A DNA stretch of 60,806 nucleotides from Deltaproteobacteria bacterium (GTDB lineage Bacteria; Desulfobacterota; Desulfarculia; Adiutricales; Adiutricaceae): assembly GCA_031278635.1 (NCBI GenBank), contig JAITKA010000174.1, positions 1 through 60,806 on the forward strand. The letters run 5' to 3'. The notes below the pieces were generated by a model. The model ran no database searches and was not told the DNA's origin. It saw nothing but the letters and a program-made list of their open reading frames with translations. The number at the start of each line of letters is the position of its first letter. Within the stretch, counting starts at the first letter, position 1. A program made the translations under genes and the position numbers. Positions 20,134 to 29,036 of the stretch are shown here, piece by piece.

Positions 20134-20625
20134 TCAGATGTCGGAATTAACGTAGCCAGGCTCGGGTTTGTTGAACTTGTTGGCGTAGTGGGTAAACAGG
20201 GTTTGGTTTTTGTTTAGCCCGTCGATGGTATCCTTGAGGACGCTTAGGTTTTCCGAGAGATAGTTGGTGAGTTTAACCTCGAGCTCGACCATCTCCTTAA
20301 GGGAGGTCACCAGGCGGTTCTCGAGCTCGCTCTGCTCGGCGAAAAAGCTCTCGTCTTCCTCGGTCCTCCGCCCAAGGCCAGCGGGGGGATGCGATTTGCC
20401 GGCCGTCGTGAGGACCCGGATGCTCGAGGCCGTGAATTCCACGAGATCCTTCCTTGCGGCTATGAAATGCTCCCAGAGGGCCGGGTCGACGTAGTTTTCC
20501 GGGTCGTGGCCACGGTCGATCCCCAAGGGGCCCAGCTTGGCCAGCATGGCCCGGTCAAGCTCGAGGCACTCCCCGCAGACACGCTCGGTTTTTCTCCAGA
20601 GTTCCAGATCTTGGTTTCGCGTCAT
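20134..20625 (-). CDS. Conserved hypothetical helical protein (FlgN/FliT-like chaperone character possible)
   Basis: 163 aa, helical, 'LTNYLSENLSVLKDTIDGLNKNQTLFTHYANKFN'; paired with the next gene on the same strand. Confidence 0.55.
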   Translation of the reverse strand: MTRNQDLELWRKTERVCGECLELDRAMLAKLGPLGIDRGHDPENYVDPALWEHFIAARKDLVEFTASSIRVLTTAGKSHPPAGLGRRTEEDESFFAEQSELENRLVTSLKEMVELEVKLTNYLSENLSVLKDTIDGLNKNQTLFTHYANKFNKPEPGYVNSDI

Positions 20626-20682
20626 TCGTATCCCCTTAAACCCACGTAATTTCGTCGCCCAGGGCCGTACGGCCGGCCCCGG

Positions 20683-21297
20683 TCAATGGCCGGAACGGCA
20701 CAAGGCCGGCAGGATGGCGGCTAGCCTTCTCAGGGAATCCTGAAACTCGTACTCCAGGACGTCGGCCAAATATATCCAGTCCTTTTGCTCTTGCAGGCTA
20801 AGGACGCTGGTCAAAAGCTCGGCCAGGGACTCGAGGTACTCGTTAAGGTTCGAGTTGTTCTCGTCGTCGCTGCCCTGCCACAGCCCCAGGGCGTACCTGG
20901 TCTGCTCCAAAAGGGTCATCAAAAGGTGCAGGGCCTCAAGGAAGTTCAGGAAGTACTCGTTGGCCTCCTGCTCGTCGCCCAGCCTGAAGGCCTCCACGAT
21001 TTTCGTCAGGGCCTCCAAGAGGGTCTCCACGTAAGCCGGGCCGGTCTTCAAAAAATTCAGGCCCATGTCCTCCATGGTCAAAGTGTCGAGCATCAGGGTG
21101 CCGATGGTCCCCCTGGGCACTTCCAAAGCCGCGTGGGGAACGTCCTCGGTGTATGGCTCGCCGTTAAGAAAGATTCGTTTGATTATGCGCCCGCTGGTGG
21201 AGGGGTGATCCATGAGGTTCAATAGGATCTCTTCGAGATTGGACCCGGTAATCTCGCTGGCCACGATGTTCTGTCCGTCCACTGTCAAGGTTTCCAT
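20683..21297 (-). CDS. Conserved hypothetical protein (small N-terminal beta domain plus helical C-terminus)
   Basis: 204 aa 'METLTVDGQNIVASEITGSNLEEILLNLMDH...GRIIKRIFLNGEPYTEDVPHAALEVPRGTIGTLMLDTLT...'; high-GC coding pattern. Confidence 0.6.
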   Translation of the reverse strand: METLTVDGQNIVASEITGSNLEEILLNLMDHPSTSGRIIKRIFLNGEPYTEDVPHAALEVPRGTIGTLMLDTLTMEDMGLNFLKTGPAYVETLLEALTKIVEAFRLGDEQEANEYFLNFLEALHLLMTLLEQTRYALGLWQGSDDENNSNLNEYLESLAELLTSVLSLQEQKDWIYLADVLEYEFQDSLRRLAAILPALCRSGH

Positions 21298-21911
21298 GCC
21301 ACTCTCCTCTACCTATCCTGAGATAGCTAATGCGTTTAAACCGATTCGTCCGGCCCCCGAGGGGACGGCCAAGGCGATCGGGGCCCGGCCCCAAAGGAGG
21401 CGGCCATTGCCCCGCAAATTCTCTTGCAATTCAAAGGCCAATTTGGGGATATCGGTCAATCTCAAGTCCCTTAGGCGTTTTCCCTCCCAGCTCGTTGAAA
21501 CTTGGCCCCTTTGGCCCGGCAAAAGCTGCCCGGTCCAAGGCGGGGCGGCCCCGCGTGGGGCGGCCCCACGCAGGGCGGCGACCCTCAATTAACTTATCGG
21601 TCGAGTGCGCCAATTTAATAACAAAAATTTAACGATTATTTATGGACTTGTCTCTTTAGGCAAATATGGCTATTTTATTTAACGATGGGATTAGAACAAG
21701 TCATAAGGATATAATAAGACGTATTGACGCTGGCGTAAGAGAGAAATTAGATTGCGAAATTTTCGATAGTGCGCTGAGATAGGCGATAAATAATTTTTTT
21801 TAACCGGAGTGGGGCTAGTTGGCGGGGTTTAAGGTTATGATTAGGGATATTGGGGCCAATGGGTTTTAGGGGAACAAATCGCGAAGGGTTAATTGGATTC
21901 AATGGGGTTGG

Positions 21912-21934
21912 CTTGACGGGGGTTATCCGTCAAG
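21912..21934. repeat. 8-bp perfect hairpin
   Basis: cttgacgg-gggttat-ccgtcaag. Confidence 0.6.
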
Positions 21935-22314
21935 GGGAATGCCATTGCGGGTAAATTATGGCGCCTTTTTGCCCGTCTCCTTTGCGGCCGCGAGCGGCCG
22001 CGAGCCAAGCTGGCCATTTGTGGTGGGCCAATTGCGGCCTTGTCGATAAATTTATGAGATTAGGCCTAAGATATTTTATTTGTCGCTAGTTTTTTAGAGA
22101 AATGTTGTATGATATATGAAATGTTATTTGACGTTATTTGTTGGCGCATGAGTGGGACAAATTTGCCTAAATATGTTGAATGGGTAGTTATTTAAGGATA
22201 ATTTGGGAGTTTATGGGTTAAGTTTGGCCAAGGCCTTGATTTTGAACCAAGGAGACCGTAGATGCTTGTATGTATGGGGCTCTTAAGGTTCAAATTGTCT
22301 AAAGGGGGGGCGAC

Positions 22315-22416
22315 ATGGATGAGACCGCTGTCGAAAAAAAACGCTATATGATATATGGTAATACACGGATGATTGAGGTAATATATGTGCGGGTTATGGG
22401 AAAAGGCGCCGATTAG
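22315..22416 (+). CDS. Candidate 33-aa small protein MDETAVEKKRYMIYGNTRMIEVIYVRVMGKGAD
   Basis: G-rich SD (aaaggggggg) 4 nt before ATG; stop at 22414-22416 followed within a few nt by a terminator hairpin. Below the ORF-track length cutoff. Confidence 0.4.
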   Translation: MDETAVEKKRYMIYGNTRMIEVIYVRVMGKGAD

Positions 22417-22422
22417 GTTTTT

Positions 22423-22453
22423 CGCCCCGCGCGGGGCGTTGCTTTTTATTTTT
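22423..22453 (+). terminator. Intrinsic-terminator-like palindrome plus T-rich run
   Basis: cgccccgcgcggggcg ttgctttttattttt. Confidence 0.6.
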
Positions 22454-22504
22454 GGCCTTGATCCTGCGTGGCTAATTTGAGCCAGGGCGCGAGGGTTGCG
22501 GGGC

Positions 22505-22620
22505 CGGATTATTGGCTTGGCCGGGGCAGGATAGGCCGGGTTGGATAGGCCGGGCAGGATAGGCCGGGCAGGATAGGCCGGATCATTGGCTTGGCCGGGG
22601 TAGGATAGGGTCGGGTCGGA
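22505..22620. repeat. Short minisatellite (ggataggccgggca-type 14-15-bp units) bracketed by a ~27-bp direct repeat
   Basis: 'ggataggccgggttggataggccgggcaggataggccgggcaggataggccgg'; bracket 'at(t/c)attggcttggccggggc/taggatag' at both ends. Confidence 0.85.
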
Positions 22621-22819
22621 TTGGATTGGATGATTAAGGGTCTCGTTGGGAATAATTGTAGTAAAATTGGAATGGAAATTAACGATTGTTGTATGTAACG
22701 CATTTTTTTGTACCTAGATTGGTACATGAATTATTTCATCGCCTATTATCCGTATACGAAAATTTACATAATAAATTCATCAAACTTTTTTAACTTTTGG
22801 TTGAAGTTAGGAGGCAAAC

Positions 22820-23752
22820 TTGCATATGCATTATAAACTTTCGTTGTTGGCTTTATTTTTAGCCTTGTTGATCTTACCGGCCTGCGCCAGTAGCCCAGTC
22901 GGTGGCGGCGGAAGCATGCGTAGGGAGCTTGACGCCCTCAAGATGGAGGTGGCCGACATTAGGGATCGGGCCCGCTTGGGTGGCGGCGGGGGCGGCGGCT
23001 CCAGCCAGATGGAGATCGAGAACCTGAAGACCTCCGTGCAGAGGCTCAACGAAAACGTCGAGACGGCCAGCGTGGGTGGCATGTCCATCAGGCAGCAGAT
23101 GGAGTACATCAGCGCGAGGCTCGATCGTCTGGAGAAAAGGGCCAACCTGCAGCCCCTGAGCAGGGACGTGGTCGCCTCGCCGCCCATCCCGGTGGTCATG
23201 CCCACGGCCCCGCCGGCCGCGCCGGCCTATCCGCCCCAGGACGAGGGTTTCGGGCCGCCGCCGCCGGTGGCCTCCGGGCCCCAGTCCCCGGTCGTGCCGC
23301 CCACGGGCGATCCAGGCTACCCGGCCGGGCCCGAGCCCGTGCCCGTGCCTGGGCCGGCCCCGGTCCCGGGCGCCCCCCCGGGGGCGGCGGGCAGCCCCTA
23401 TGACGAGGGCAAGGAGCTGTTCGATCAGAAAAACTACTCGGCGGCCATCGAGAGGTTCAAGGCCTACATGTCCGCGGAGTCGGGCGGGGCCCAGGTCCCG
23501 GCCGCCCAGTTCTATATCGGCGAGTCGCTGTATTTCCAAAACCAGTTCGACGAGGCCATATTGGCCTACCAGGATTTGATCAGCGGCTACCCCAAGAACG
23601 CCTTCGTCTCGACGGCGCTTTTGAAGCAGGGCCTGTCCTTCCAGGCCATAGGCGACAAGAGCAGCGCCCGGCTGATCTACCAAAAGGTCGTGAGGGAATA
23701 TCCCAAGAGCTACGCGGCCGGCGTGGCCAGGGAGCGCCTGAAGACGATATAG
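22820..23752 (+). CDS. CpoB/YbgF-like lipoprotein (coiled coil, Pro-rich linker, C-terminal TPRs)
   Basis: Lipobox 'LLILPACASS'; 'GSPYDEGKELFDQKNYSAAIERFKAYM...AAQFYIGESLYFQNQFDEAILAYQDLISGYPKN...ALLKQGLSFQAIGDKSSARLIYQKVVREYPKSYAAGVARERL'. Confidence 0.88.
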   Translation: MHMHYKLSLLALFLALLILPACASSPVGGGGSMRRELDALKMEVADIRDRARLGGGGGGGSSQMEIENLKTSVQRLNENVETASVGGMSIRQQMEYISARLDRLEKRANLQPLSRDVVASPPIPVVMPTAPPAAPAYPPQDEGFGPPPPVASGPQSPVVPPTGDPGYPAGPEPVPVPGPAPVPGAPPGAAGSPYDEGKELFDQKNYSAAIERFKAYMSAESGGAQVPAAQFYIGESLYFQNQFDEAILAYQDLISGYPKNAFVSTALLKQGLSFQAIGDKSSARLIYQKVVREYPKSYAAGVARERLKTI

Positions 23753-24094
23753 GCCCAAAAGGGGTTTTTTTGGACACGTTATGTGTGTATCCTACCCGGT
23801 CCCGGGACGGAAGATTCTTGGGACCGGGATTGGTGCGTGGCCTGGCCGGGTTTTCGGCCGGCGTTTGGGGGGGTGTCGAAAAAGGCGGGAATTGAAATCG
23901 CTGTTTCGCTAACGGTATGGAATTAGTGTAAAAAATTTTGACTCTTTGGTAGATTAAGGGTTTCGTGGCGGCATCCAGCCCACGGGGCCGGGAAATCGGG
24001 GAAGGCCCGTGACCGGGCATTTTCCCCGGGTCCCGTTCGGTCCCGTCCGGCCCCGTTGGGGCGCGCCCACCTTGGCGGCGCCCGCCTTGGTTGG

Positions 24095-24123
24095 TTAACA
24101 GCTGGATCGCTTTATGGTATAAT
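24095..24123 (+). promoter_or_regulatory. Sigma70-like promoter (TTAACA-N17-TATAAT)
   Basis: TTAACA 24095-24100, 17-bp spacer, TATAAT 24118-24123, 71 bp before the response regulator start. Confidence 0.6.
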
Positions 24124-24193
24124 GCGTCTGATAGGTTAGGTTGGTATTGCGACGTAATCATCCAACGGCCTTAAGTTCCTCGGGGGCAGCTGA

Positions 24194-24595
24194 ATGGCAC
24201 AGATTGACAGCAGCGTTTGGCAAGGAAAATCGGTACTGGTGGTAGACGACTATCAGGCGGTCCGTAAAACGATAAAAGAACTTTTCAGCACCATGGGCCT
24301 TAAGGTTTCGGAAGCCGAGAACGGCGTGGAGGCCTTGGACAGGCTGGGCACGGGTAAATTCGATCTGATCATAAGCGACCTGGTCATGGCCGAGATGGAT
24401 GGCTTTGAGCTGACCGAGACGGTCAAGAGCAACCCCACCCTCAGATCCATCCCCTTGGTCATCCTTTCGACCCATGCCGACTACAAATACATATTCAGGG
24501 CGCTTAGGTTAGGCGCCGACGACTACCTGATAAAACCGCCAACCTCGGAAATGGTCAATATAGTCTTGGCCCGGATATTCTGCCATGAATGGTGA
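24194..24595 (+). CDS. CheY-like single-domain response regulator
   Basis: 'SVLVVDDYQAVRKTIKELFSTMG...FDLIISDLVMAEMDGFELTETVKSN...PLVILST...GADDYLIKPPT'. Confidence 0.95.
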   Translation: MAQIDSSVWQGKSVLVVDDYQAVRKTIKELFSTMGLKVSEAENGVEALDRLGTGKFDLIISDLVMAEMDGFELTETVKSNPTLRSIPLVILSTHADYKYIFRALRLGADDYLIKPPTSEMVNIVLARIFCHEW

Positions 24596-26753
24596 TCGCG
24601 AAGTAGCGGCTTCCACGGAAGCCAAGGACGCCCCTAAGACCGTCACCGCCCCAGGGCCGGAGCTTGACCGCATGGCGGTCAAGATTTCCCACCTTGACCG
24701 CCTGTTGGGTTTGACCGGCGAGATCATCATCTCCGCCTCCAACATCTCCATCCTGCAGCGCCATCTCTCCACCTCCCTAAGCAATCTCGACAAAAACTCC
24801 CTGGAGATGATAAAGAACGTGGCCCTGACCACCAACCGCATCTCCTCGGACCTTCACCACCTGGTGATGGACATCCGCATGGTGCCCATCAAGGAGACCT
24901 TTTTGCGCTTCAGGCGCCTCGTGAGGGATCTGGCCAAGAAGCGCGGGCGGCAGGTGGATTTCGAGATAGTCGGGGAGGACACCCTGGTCGATAAGACCGT
25001 GGCCGAGAGGCTTTACGAGCCCCTGGCCCACCAGATCCGGAACGCGGTCGACCACGGCCTTGAGGACCCCCTGGAGCGCAAGCACGTGGGGAAACCGCCC
25101 ACCGGCCAGCTGGTCCTGACGGCCTACAAGAAAGAGGGCTTCACCTACGTGTCGGTCTCGGACGACGGCCACGGGCTGGACGAGACCAGGATTCGCCAGG
25201 TGGCCGTGGAGAAAGGCTTTTTGCCCCCCTCGGCGGCCCAGGCCATCTCGGCGGCCGAGTGCTGGAACCTGATCATGCAGCCCGGCTTTTCCACGGCCAC
25301 CGAGGCCACGGAGATTTCCGGCCGCGGGGTGGGCATGGACGTGGTCAAGAGCACGGTCGAGAGCCTGGGCGGCGAGATAATCATCGACACGGCCAAGGGC
25401 AAGGGCTCCACCTTCACCTACAAGATCCCCCAGCTCTCGGCGGTCAACATCACCGACGCCCTGATCATCCGCTCGGGGGAGAGCTACTACGCCGTGCCCA
25501 TCGGGAACGTCGTGGCCACGCAGTCGTTCTCCCTGAGCGACGTGAACACGACCATGGAGGCGACCGAGAGCATCATCTACCTGGGCTCCATCGTGCCCCT
25601 CCACGATTTGCGCGGCCTTTTGACCGGGGCCCCGCTTTCCGACGAGGAATTCAGGGATAACCTCCCCGTCATCATCATAGACTCGAAAAACGGCCGCCTG
25701 GCCCTGAAGGTCTCCGAGTTCATTAGGCCCCAGAAGCTCGTCCTGATACCCCTCCCGGAAATATTCTCGGTCAGGGGCGTGGCCGGGACGACCATACTGG
25801 GCGGCAACCAGCTGGGCATGGTCCTCGATCCCTTCGATTTGATAGCCATGAGCAGCGGCCACTCGAAGGACGACGTGAGCTACCAGAAACGGGCCTCGAT
25901 CATGAGCGTCGAGGACGAGGCCGCCGAGGGGCAGGCCGCCCCGACCCCGGCCGCCGGGGCCGCCCCGGCGGGCGACCAACCGGCCGTCCAGCGGCCGGCC
26001 GAGGCCATGGACGAGTCCATGGCCGAGGAGTTTTTCGTCGAGATATCCAACATCCTGAACGAGGCCAGCGAGGAGATCTTCCAGCTGGAAAAGGACCCCG
26101 AGAACATCAAGCGGGTCAACACGATTTTTAGATACTTTCACTCGATTAAGGGCAACTTCATAATGACGGGTTACACCAACGTGGGTACATTCGTCCATGA
26201 GTTGGAGACCGTCTTGGATCGGATGAGGGAAAAAGAACTTAAAGTAGACAAAGAAGTTATCGATTTACTCCTGGACGCCATAAAAAATATGGAACAGGGC
26301 ATGGCCGAGATCCGGGCCGGCCGCGGCTACGAGGTCCACGACCCCGAGCTCCTGGCCGAGCTGGCCCGCTACAAAAGGACCGAGACCAAGGAGAAGGCCT
26401 CCCAGGATGAGGTCGACGACGGCCTGTTCCACCTCTCGCCCCTGGGGACGATCCTCTACTTCTCCAAGCTTATTACCCAGAAGAACAAGATTTATCAGTC
26501 CATGTTCCATATCGGGCCCTCTTTCCAGGAAACCTCCCTTGTGGGGTACCTGATCATAAAACGCATCTCCCTCATAGGGGATCTGATCGATACCGTCCCC
26601 AGTTTGGACAAAATCGAGCGCGGCCTGGGCACGGACAAGATAAAGGTCATGTTCGCTTCCACCCACAGCCTGGACGACGTCAACGCCTTTTGCGAAAAGC
26701 AGCTCAAAAAGTTCTATAACGTCGTTGAGTACGAGAACCTGCCGATCGATTAG
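24585..26753 (+). CDS. CheA-like histidine kinase with permuted domain order (P3-P4-CheW-HPt-P2-like)
   Basis: P3/P4 'LDRLLGLTGEIIISASNI...MDIRMVPIKETFLRFRRLVRDLAKKRG...LAHQIRNAVDHGLE...DDGHGLD...GRGVGMDVVKSTVESLGG'; CheW-like 'DALIIRSGESYYAVPIGNVVATQSF'; then HPt 'TIFRYFHSIKGNFIMTGYTNVGTFVHELETVLD' at the C-terminal side. Confidence 0.92.
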   Translation: MNGDREVAASTEAKDAPKTVTAPGPELDRMAVKISHLDRLLGLTGEIIISASNISILQRHLSTSLSNLDKNSLEMIKNVALTTNRISSDLHHLVMDIRMVPIKETFLRFRRLVRDLAKKRGRQVDFEIVGEDTLVDKTVAERLYEPLAHQIRNAVDHGLEDPLERKHVGKPPTGQLVLTAYKKEGFTYVSVSDDGHGLDETRIRQVAVEKGFLPPSAAQAISAAECWNLIMQPGFSTATEATEISGRGVGMDVVKSTVESLGGEIIIDTAKGKGSTFTYKIPQLSAVNITDALIIRSGESYYAVPIGNVVATQSFSLSDVNTTMEATESIIYLGSIVPLHDLRGLLTGAPLSDEEFRDNLPVIIIDSKNGRLALKVSEFIRPQKLVLIPLPEIFSVRGVAGTTILGGNQLGMVLDPFDLIAMSSGHSKDDVSYQKRASIMSVEDEAAEGQAAPTPAAGAAPAGDQPAVQRPAEAMDESMAEEFFVEISNILNEASEEIFQLEKDPENIKRVNTIFRYFHSIKGNFIMTGYTNVGTFVHELETVLDRMREKELKVDKEVIDLLLDAIKNMEQGMAEIRAGRGYEVHDPELLAELARYKRTETKEKASQDEVDDGLFHLSPLGTILYFSKLITQKNKIYQSMFHIGPSFQETSLVGYLIIKRISLIGDLIDTVPSLDKIERGLGTDKIKVMFASTHSLDDVNAFCEKQLKKFYNVVEYENLPID

Positions 26754-26765
26754 CGGTCGATCGGC
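26741..26765 (+). repeat. 9-bp perfect inverted repeat straddling the kinase stop codon
   Basis: gccgatcga-ttagcgg-tcgatcggc; TAG lies in the loop. Confidence 0.7.
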
Positions 26766-27145
26766 CCCCCAAAGGGCTTTTTGGCCGACGGGGGTTATCG
26801 GCGATCGCCGATCGCCGTTCGTTTAATTTTGCCTTAGCTTTTTCCTTGATACTTTAAACCTAACATTCGTCATAGCTCTATAGTTTAATATCTATAGCTC
26901 CCATATCCATATAATTAAGTGTGAGCGCCGCTTAGGTGTTCCTATATTTTGGGTTTGGAATCGTTTTTTTATGGCCTTTCGTTTGACTTTGGCGCGTAAT
27001 TTCTTGGCGGCGAAGGGCTTGGTAGAGAAAATACTGACCCGATAACCCGCCCGTTACGCGGGACGGGGTGTCATTCGTTTTGACCTTGCGCATGACGTAA
27101 AACATTTTGCCGGATCTTGATGGCGGATCGAAGTTGGTTGATAGC

Positions 27146-28048
27146 ATGAACTCTAAAATACTGTTAATGACATCTAGCGATGAGTATCGGGGGACCATAT
27201 CGGGCTATCTGGCCGACCAGTTCACCGTGGTTGAGGGCCAGGCCCCGGACCCGGCCCAGGCGCCGGAAGCCCAGGCCGAGGCCATTTTGGCCGCCGCGCC
27301 CGATCTGGTGATCATGGATTTTTTCCCCGAGGATGCCCTAAGCGTCAAGATCATGCAGGACGTGACGGACAAAAAGCCCAAGGTGCCCTTCATTTTCGTG
27401 GACTCGGACCCACCGGCCGCCCGCGAGATCGTCCTGATGGCCATAAACGAGGGCGCCCAGGCCTTCATCCGCAGGAACATAGAGTCGGTGACCCTCCTTA
27501 ACTACGTGAACAGGGCCATGCGCGGGCCCTCGAGGCTCAGGCAGTCCGAGCACTCCATCGACGAGGAGCGGCTCGAGGCCCTGAACGCGAGGCTGACCAG
27601 GGCCAAGACCCGGCTGAACAACGCCCAAAAGCTGATCTGCTTCCTCCTGACCACGCCGCTGTCAAACCAGGCCAGGCGGGCCCTGATCCTCTCCGATTCC
27701 GCCTATCAGAGGGAGCTTTTGAAAAAGCACCTCGAGGACAGCAATTTCGTGGCCCTGACCGCCTCGAACGTGGCCGAGGCCGTGGCCCTGGTCATCGCGG
27801 AGAAGCCCAGGATCATCATCAGCGACTACGAGCTCGATGACGGCAAGACGGGCGTGGATTTTTGCCGGGAGGTAAAATTCGTCCACAAGATCACCCCGAT
27901 CTATTTCGTCATCTGCACGGCCAACCTGGACCGCATAGCCTCGGTCCTGGTCCCCGGGAACGGCGTGGACGACTGCATCCAGAAACCGGCCTCCCCCACC
28001 TCCCTCAACGAGTTCCTGGCCAGGGTGGCCCTGGGCCTGATCATCTAA
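27146..28048 (+). CDS. Tandem receiver-domain protein (two REC domains joined by a coiled linker)
   Basis: REC1 'KILLMTSSDEYRG...PDLVIMDFFPED...FIFVDSD...AFIRRN'; REC2 'RALILSDSAYQRELLKKHLEDSN...PRIIISDYELDDGKTGVDFCREV...FVICTAN...IQKPASP'. Internal start chosen at MNSKILL. Confidence 0.85.
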   Translation: MNSKILLMTSSDEYRGTISGYLADQFTVVEGQAPDPAQAPEAQAEAILAAAPDLVIMDFFPEDALSVKIMQDVTDKKPKVPFIFVDSDPPAAREIVLMAINEGAQAFIRRNIESVTLLNYVNRAMRGPSRLRQSEHSIDEERLEALNARLTRAKTRLNNAQKLICFLLTTPLSNQARRALILSDSAYQRELLKKHLEDSNFVALTASNVAEAVALVIAEKPRIIISDYELDDGKTGVDFCREVKFVHKITPIYFVICTANLDRIASVLVPGNGVDDCIQKPASPTSLNEFLARVALGLII

Positions 28049-28062
28049 CCGGCCCCCCGAAA

Positions 28063-28101
28063 GCCGCGTGGGGGGGCCTTTACCGGCCCCCCCCACGCGG
28101 G
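28063..28101. terminator. Strong GC hairpin after the tandem-REC gene
   Basis: ccgcgtgggggggcctttaccggccccccccacgcgg. Confidence 0.65.
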
Positions 28102-28168
28102 CGAAAAAAATCCCCGCCCTGGGGCTTGTTTTTCCCGGAAAGGTGATTACCTTTACTGGATTGCGGGG
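28102..28168 (-). repeat. Dispersed repeat element, copy A
   Basis: Reverse complement ccccgcaatccagtaaaggtaatcacctttccgggaaaaacaagccccagggcggggatttttttcg matches 60743-60806. Confidence 0.8.
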
Positions 28169-28337
28169 TCAAAGGCGAACCCCGGGGGGACGCGAGCGTT
28201 CCGTTATCGCCATTGCACATGGTGCCCCGTATACCGTTTTTGGCCGGACTTGGTTGGCCAAAGACGATATCCGGGGCTTATTTTCGCCCCTTTTGGCCCC
28301 GGCTGGGGGATTATGCCCACGCCTTCGGTGGAAAGAC

Positions 28338-28991
28338 ATGCAAGCGCCCGACAAAGATAGGCCAGCGTCCCCTTTCGGGGACCGGGAGGCCAAACCCGGC
28401 AAGGGTTTCCAGCGGCTGGAAAGGCTCGTTCGCGTCGGGGCCCTGTTTCTCCTCTGCGGCCTGGTCTGGTATTTCAGCTACGATCACGGCCGCAGCGACT
28501 CAAGCACCGTGGCCGACAAGCTGGAGCTGGAAAACATCTCGCTCAGGGAAAAGCTGGTCCTGGCCGAGGCCGAGCTGGTCGCGGCCAAGGAGAGCCTGGC
28601 CGCCATGGAGGCGGCCATGGGGGCCGCCGCCGGGGGGGAGACGGCTGGCGAGGATGGGCAGGCCGGCCAGGACGGGGCCGCCGCGCCCGTGGTGGCGGCG
28701 GCCAGGGAGCGGGTGACGTTGCGGGAGAAGCAAAACGTGGCCGCCTTCGGGGGCGAGGCCATTCTGTCGCTGGTGAGCCTTGACATAATCGACCAGGAGG
28801 TCACGCTGAGGATCGAGCGCGTCAAGGGCCGGCAAAGGGAGGCGCACGTCATGGGCCCGGGCGATTCGGTGGAGTTTGATCTGGGGGGCCAGCCCCACAG
28901 CCTTTACCTGGACCAGATCCGGGGCAACATGGCCTTTTTTATCCTTGACGGCCTGCCGGCCCCGGCGCAGCCGCAAGGGGCGGGGGGCTGA
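28338..28991 (+). CDS. Membrane-anchored coiled-coil protein with C-terminal globular domain
   Basis: Start at MQAPDKDRP; TM 'VGALFLLCGLVWYFSY'; coiled coil 'LELENISLREKLVLAEAELVAAKESLAAMEAAM'. Confidence 0.7.
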   Translation: MQAPDKDRPASPFGDREAKPGKGFQRLERLVRVGALFLLCGLVWYFSYDHGRSDSSTVADKLELENISLREKLVLAEAELVAAKESLAAMEAAMGAAAGGETAGEDGQAGQDGAAAPVVAAARERVTLREKQNVAAFGGEAILSLVSLDIIDQEVTLRIERVKGRQREAHVMGPGDSVEFDLGGQPHSLYLDQIRGNMAFFILDGLPAPAQPQGAGG

Positions 28992-29036
28992 GGGTTTTAC
29001 CCGGCCCTTTCGGGCCGCTTGGGAGGGAGTGCGAGA

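Noticed and set aside
22505-22620. CRISPR-like appearance of the ggataggccgggca repeats
   Set aside because: Units are contiguous 14-15-bp repeats without unique spacers, and no cas genes were seen.
23790-23840. cccggtccc...gggaccggg hairpin after the cpoB-like gene
   Set aside because: Good stem but long loop and no U-run; could be a terminator but not supported enough to list.
24777-26198. 473-aa minus-strand ORF opposite the CheA-like gene
   Set aside because: Mirror ORF produced by high GC3 of the sense gene; composition (H/G/D/Q-rich, no domain) is typical antisense noise.
26800-26825. gcgatcgc (HIP1-like) octamer near 26.8 kb
   Set aside because: Single palindromic occurrence noticed; not evidence for a HIP1-type repeat system or cyanobacterial origin.
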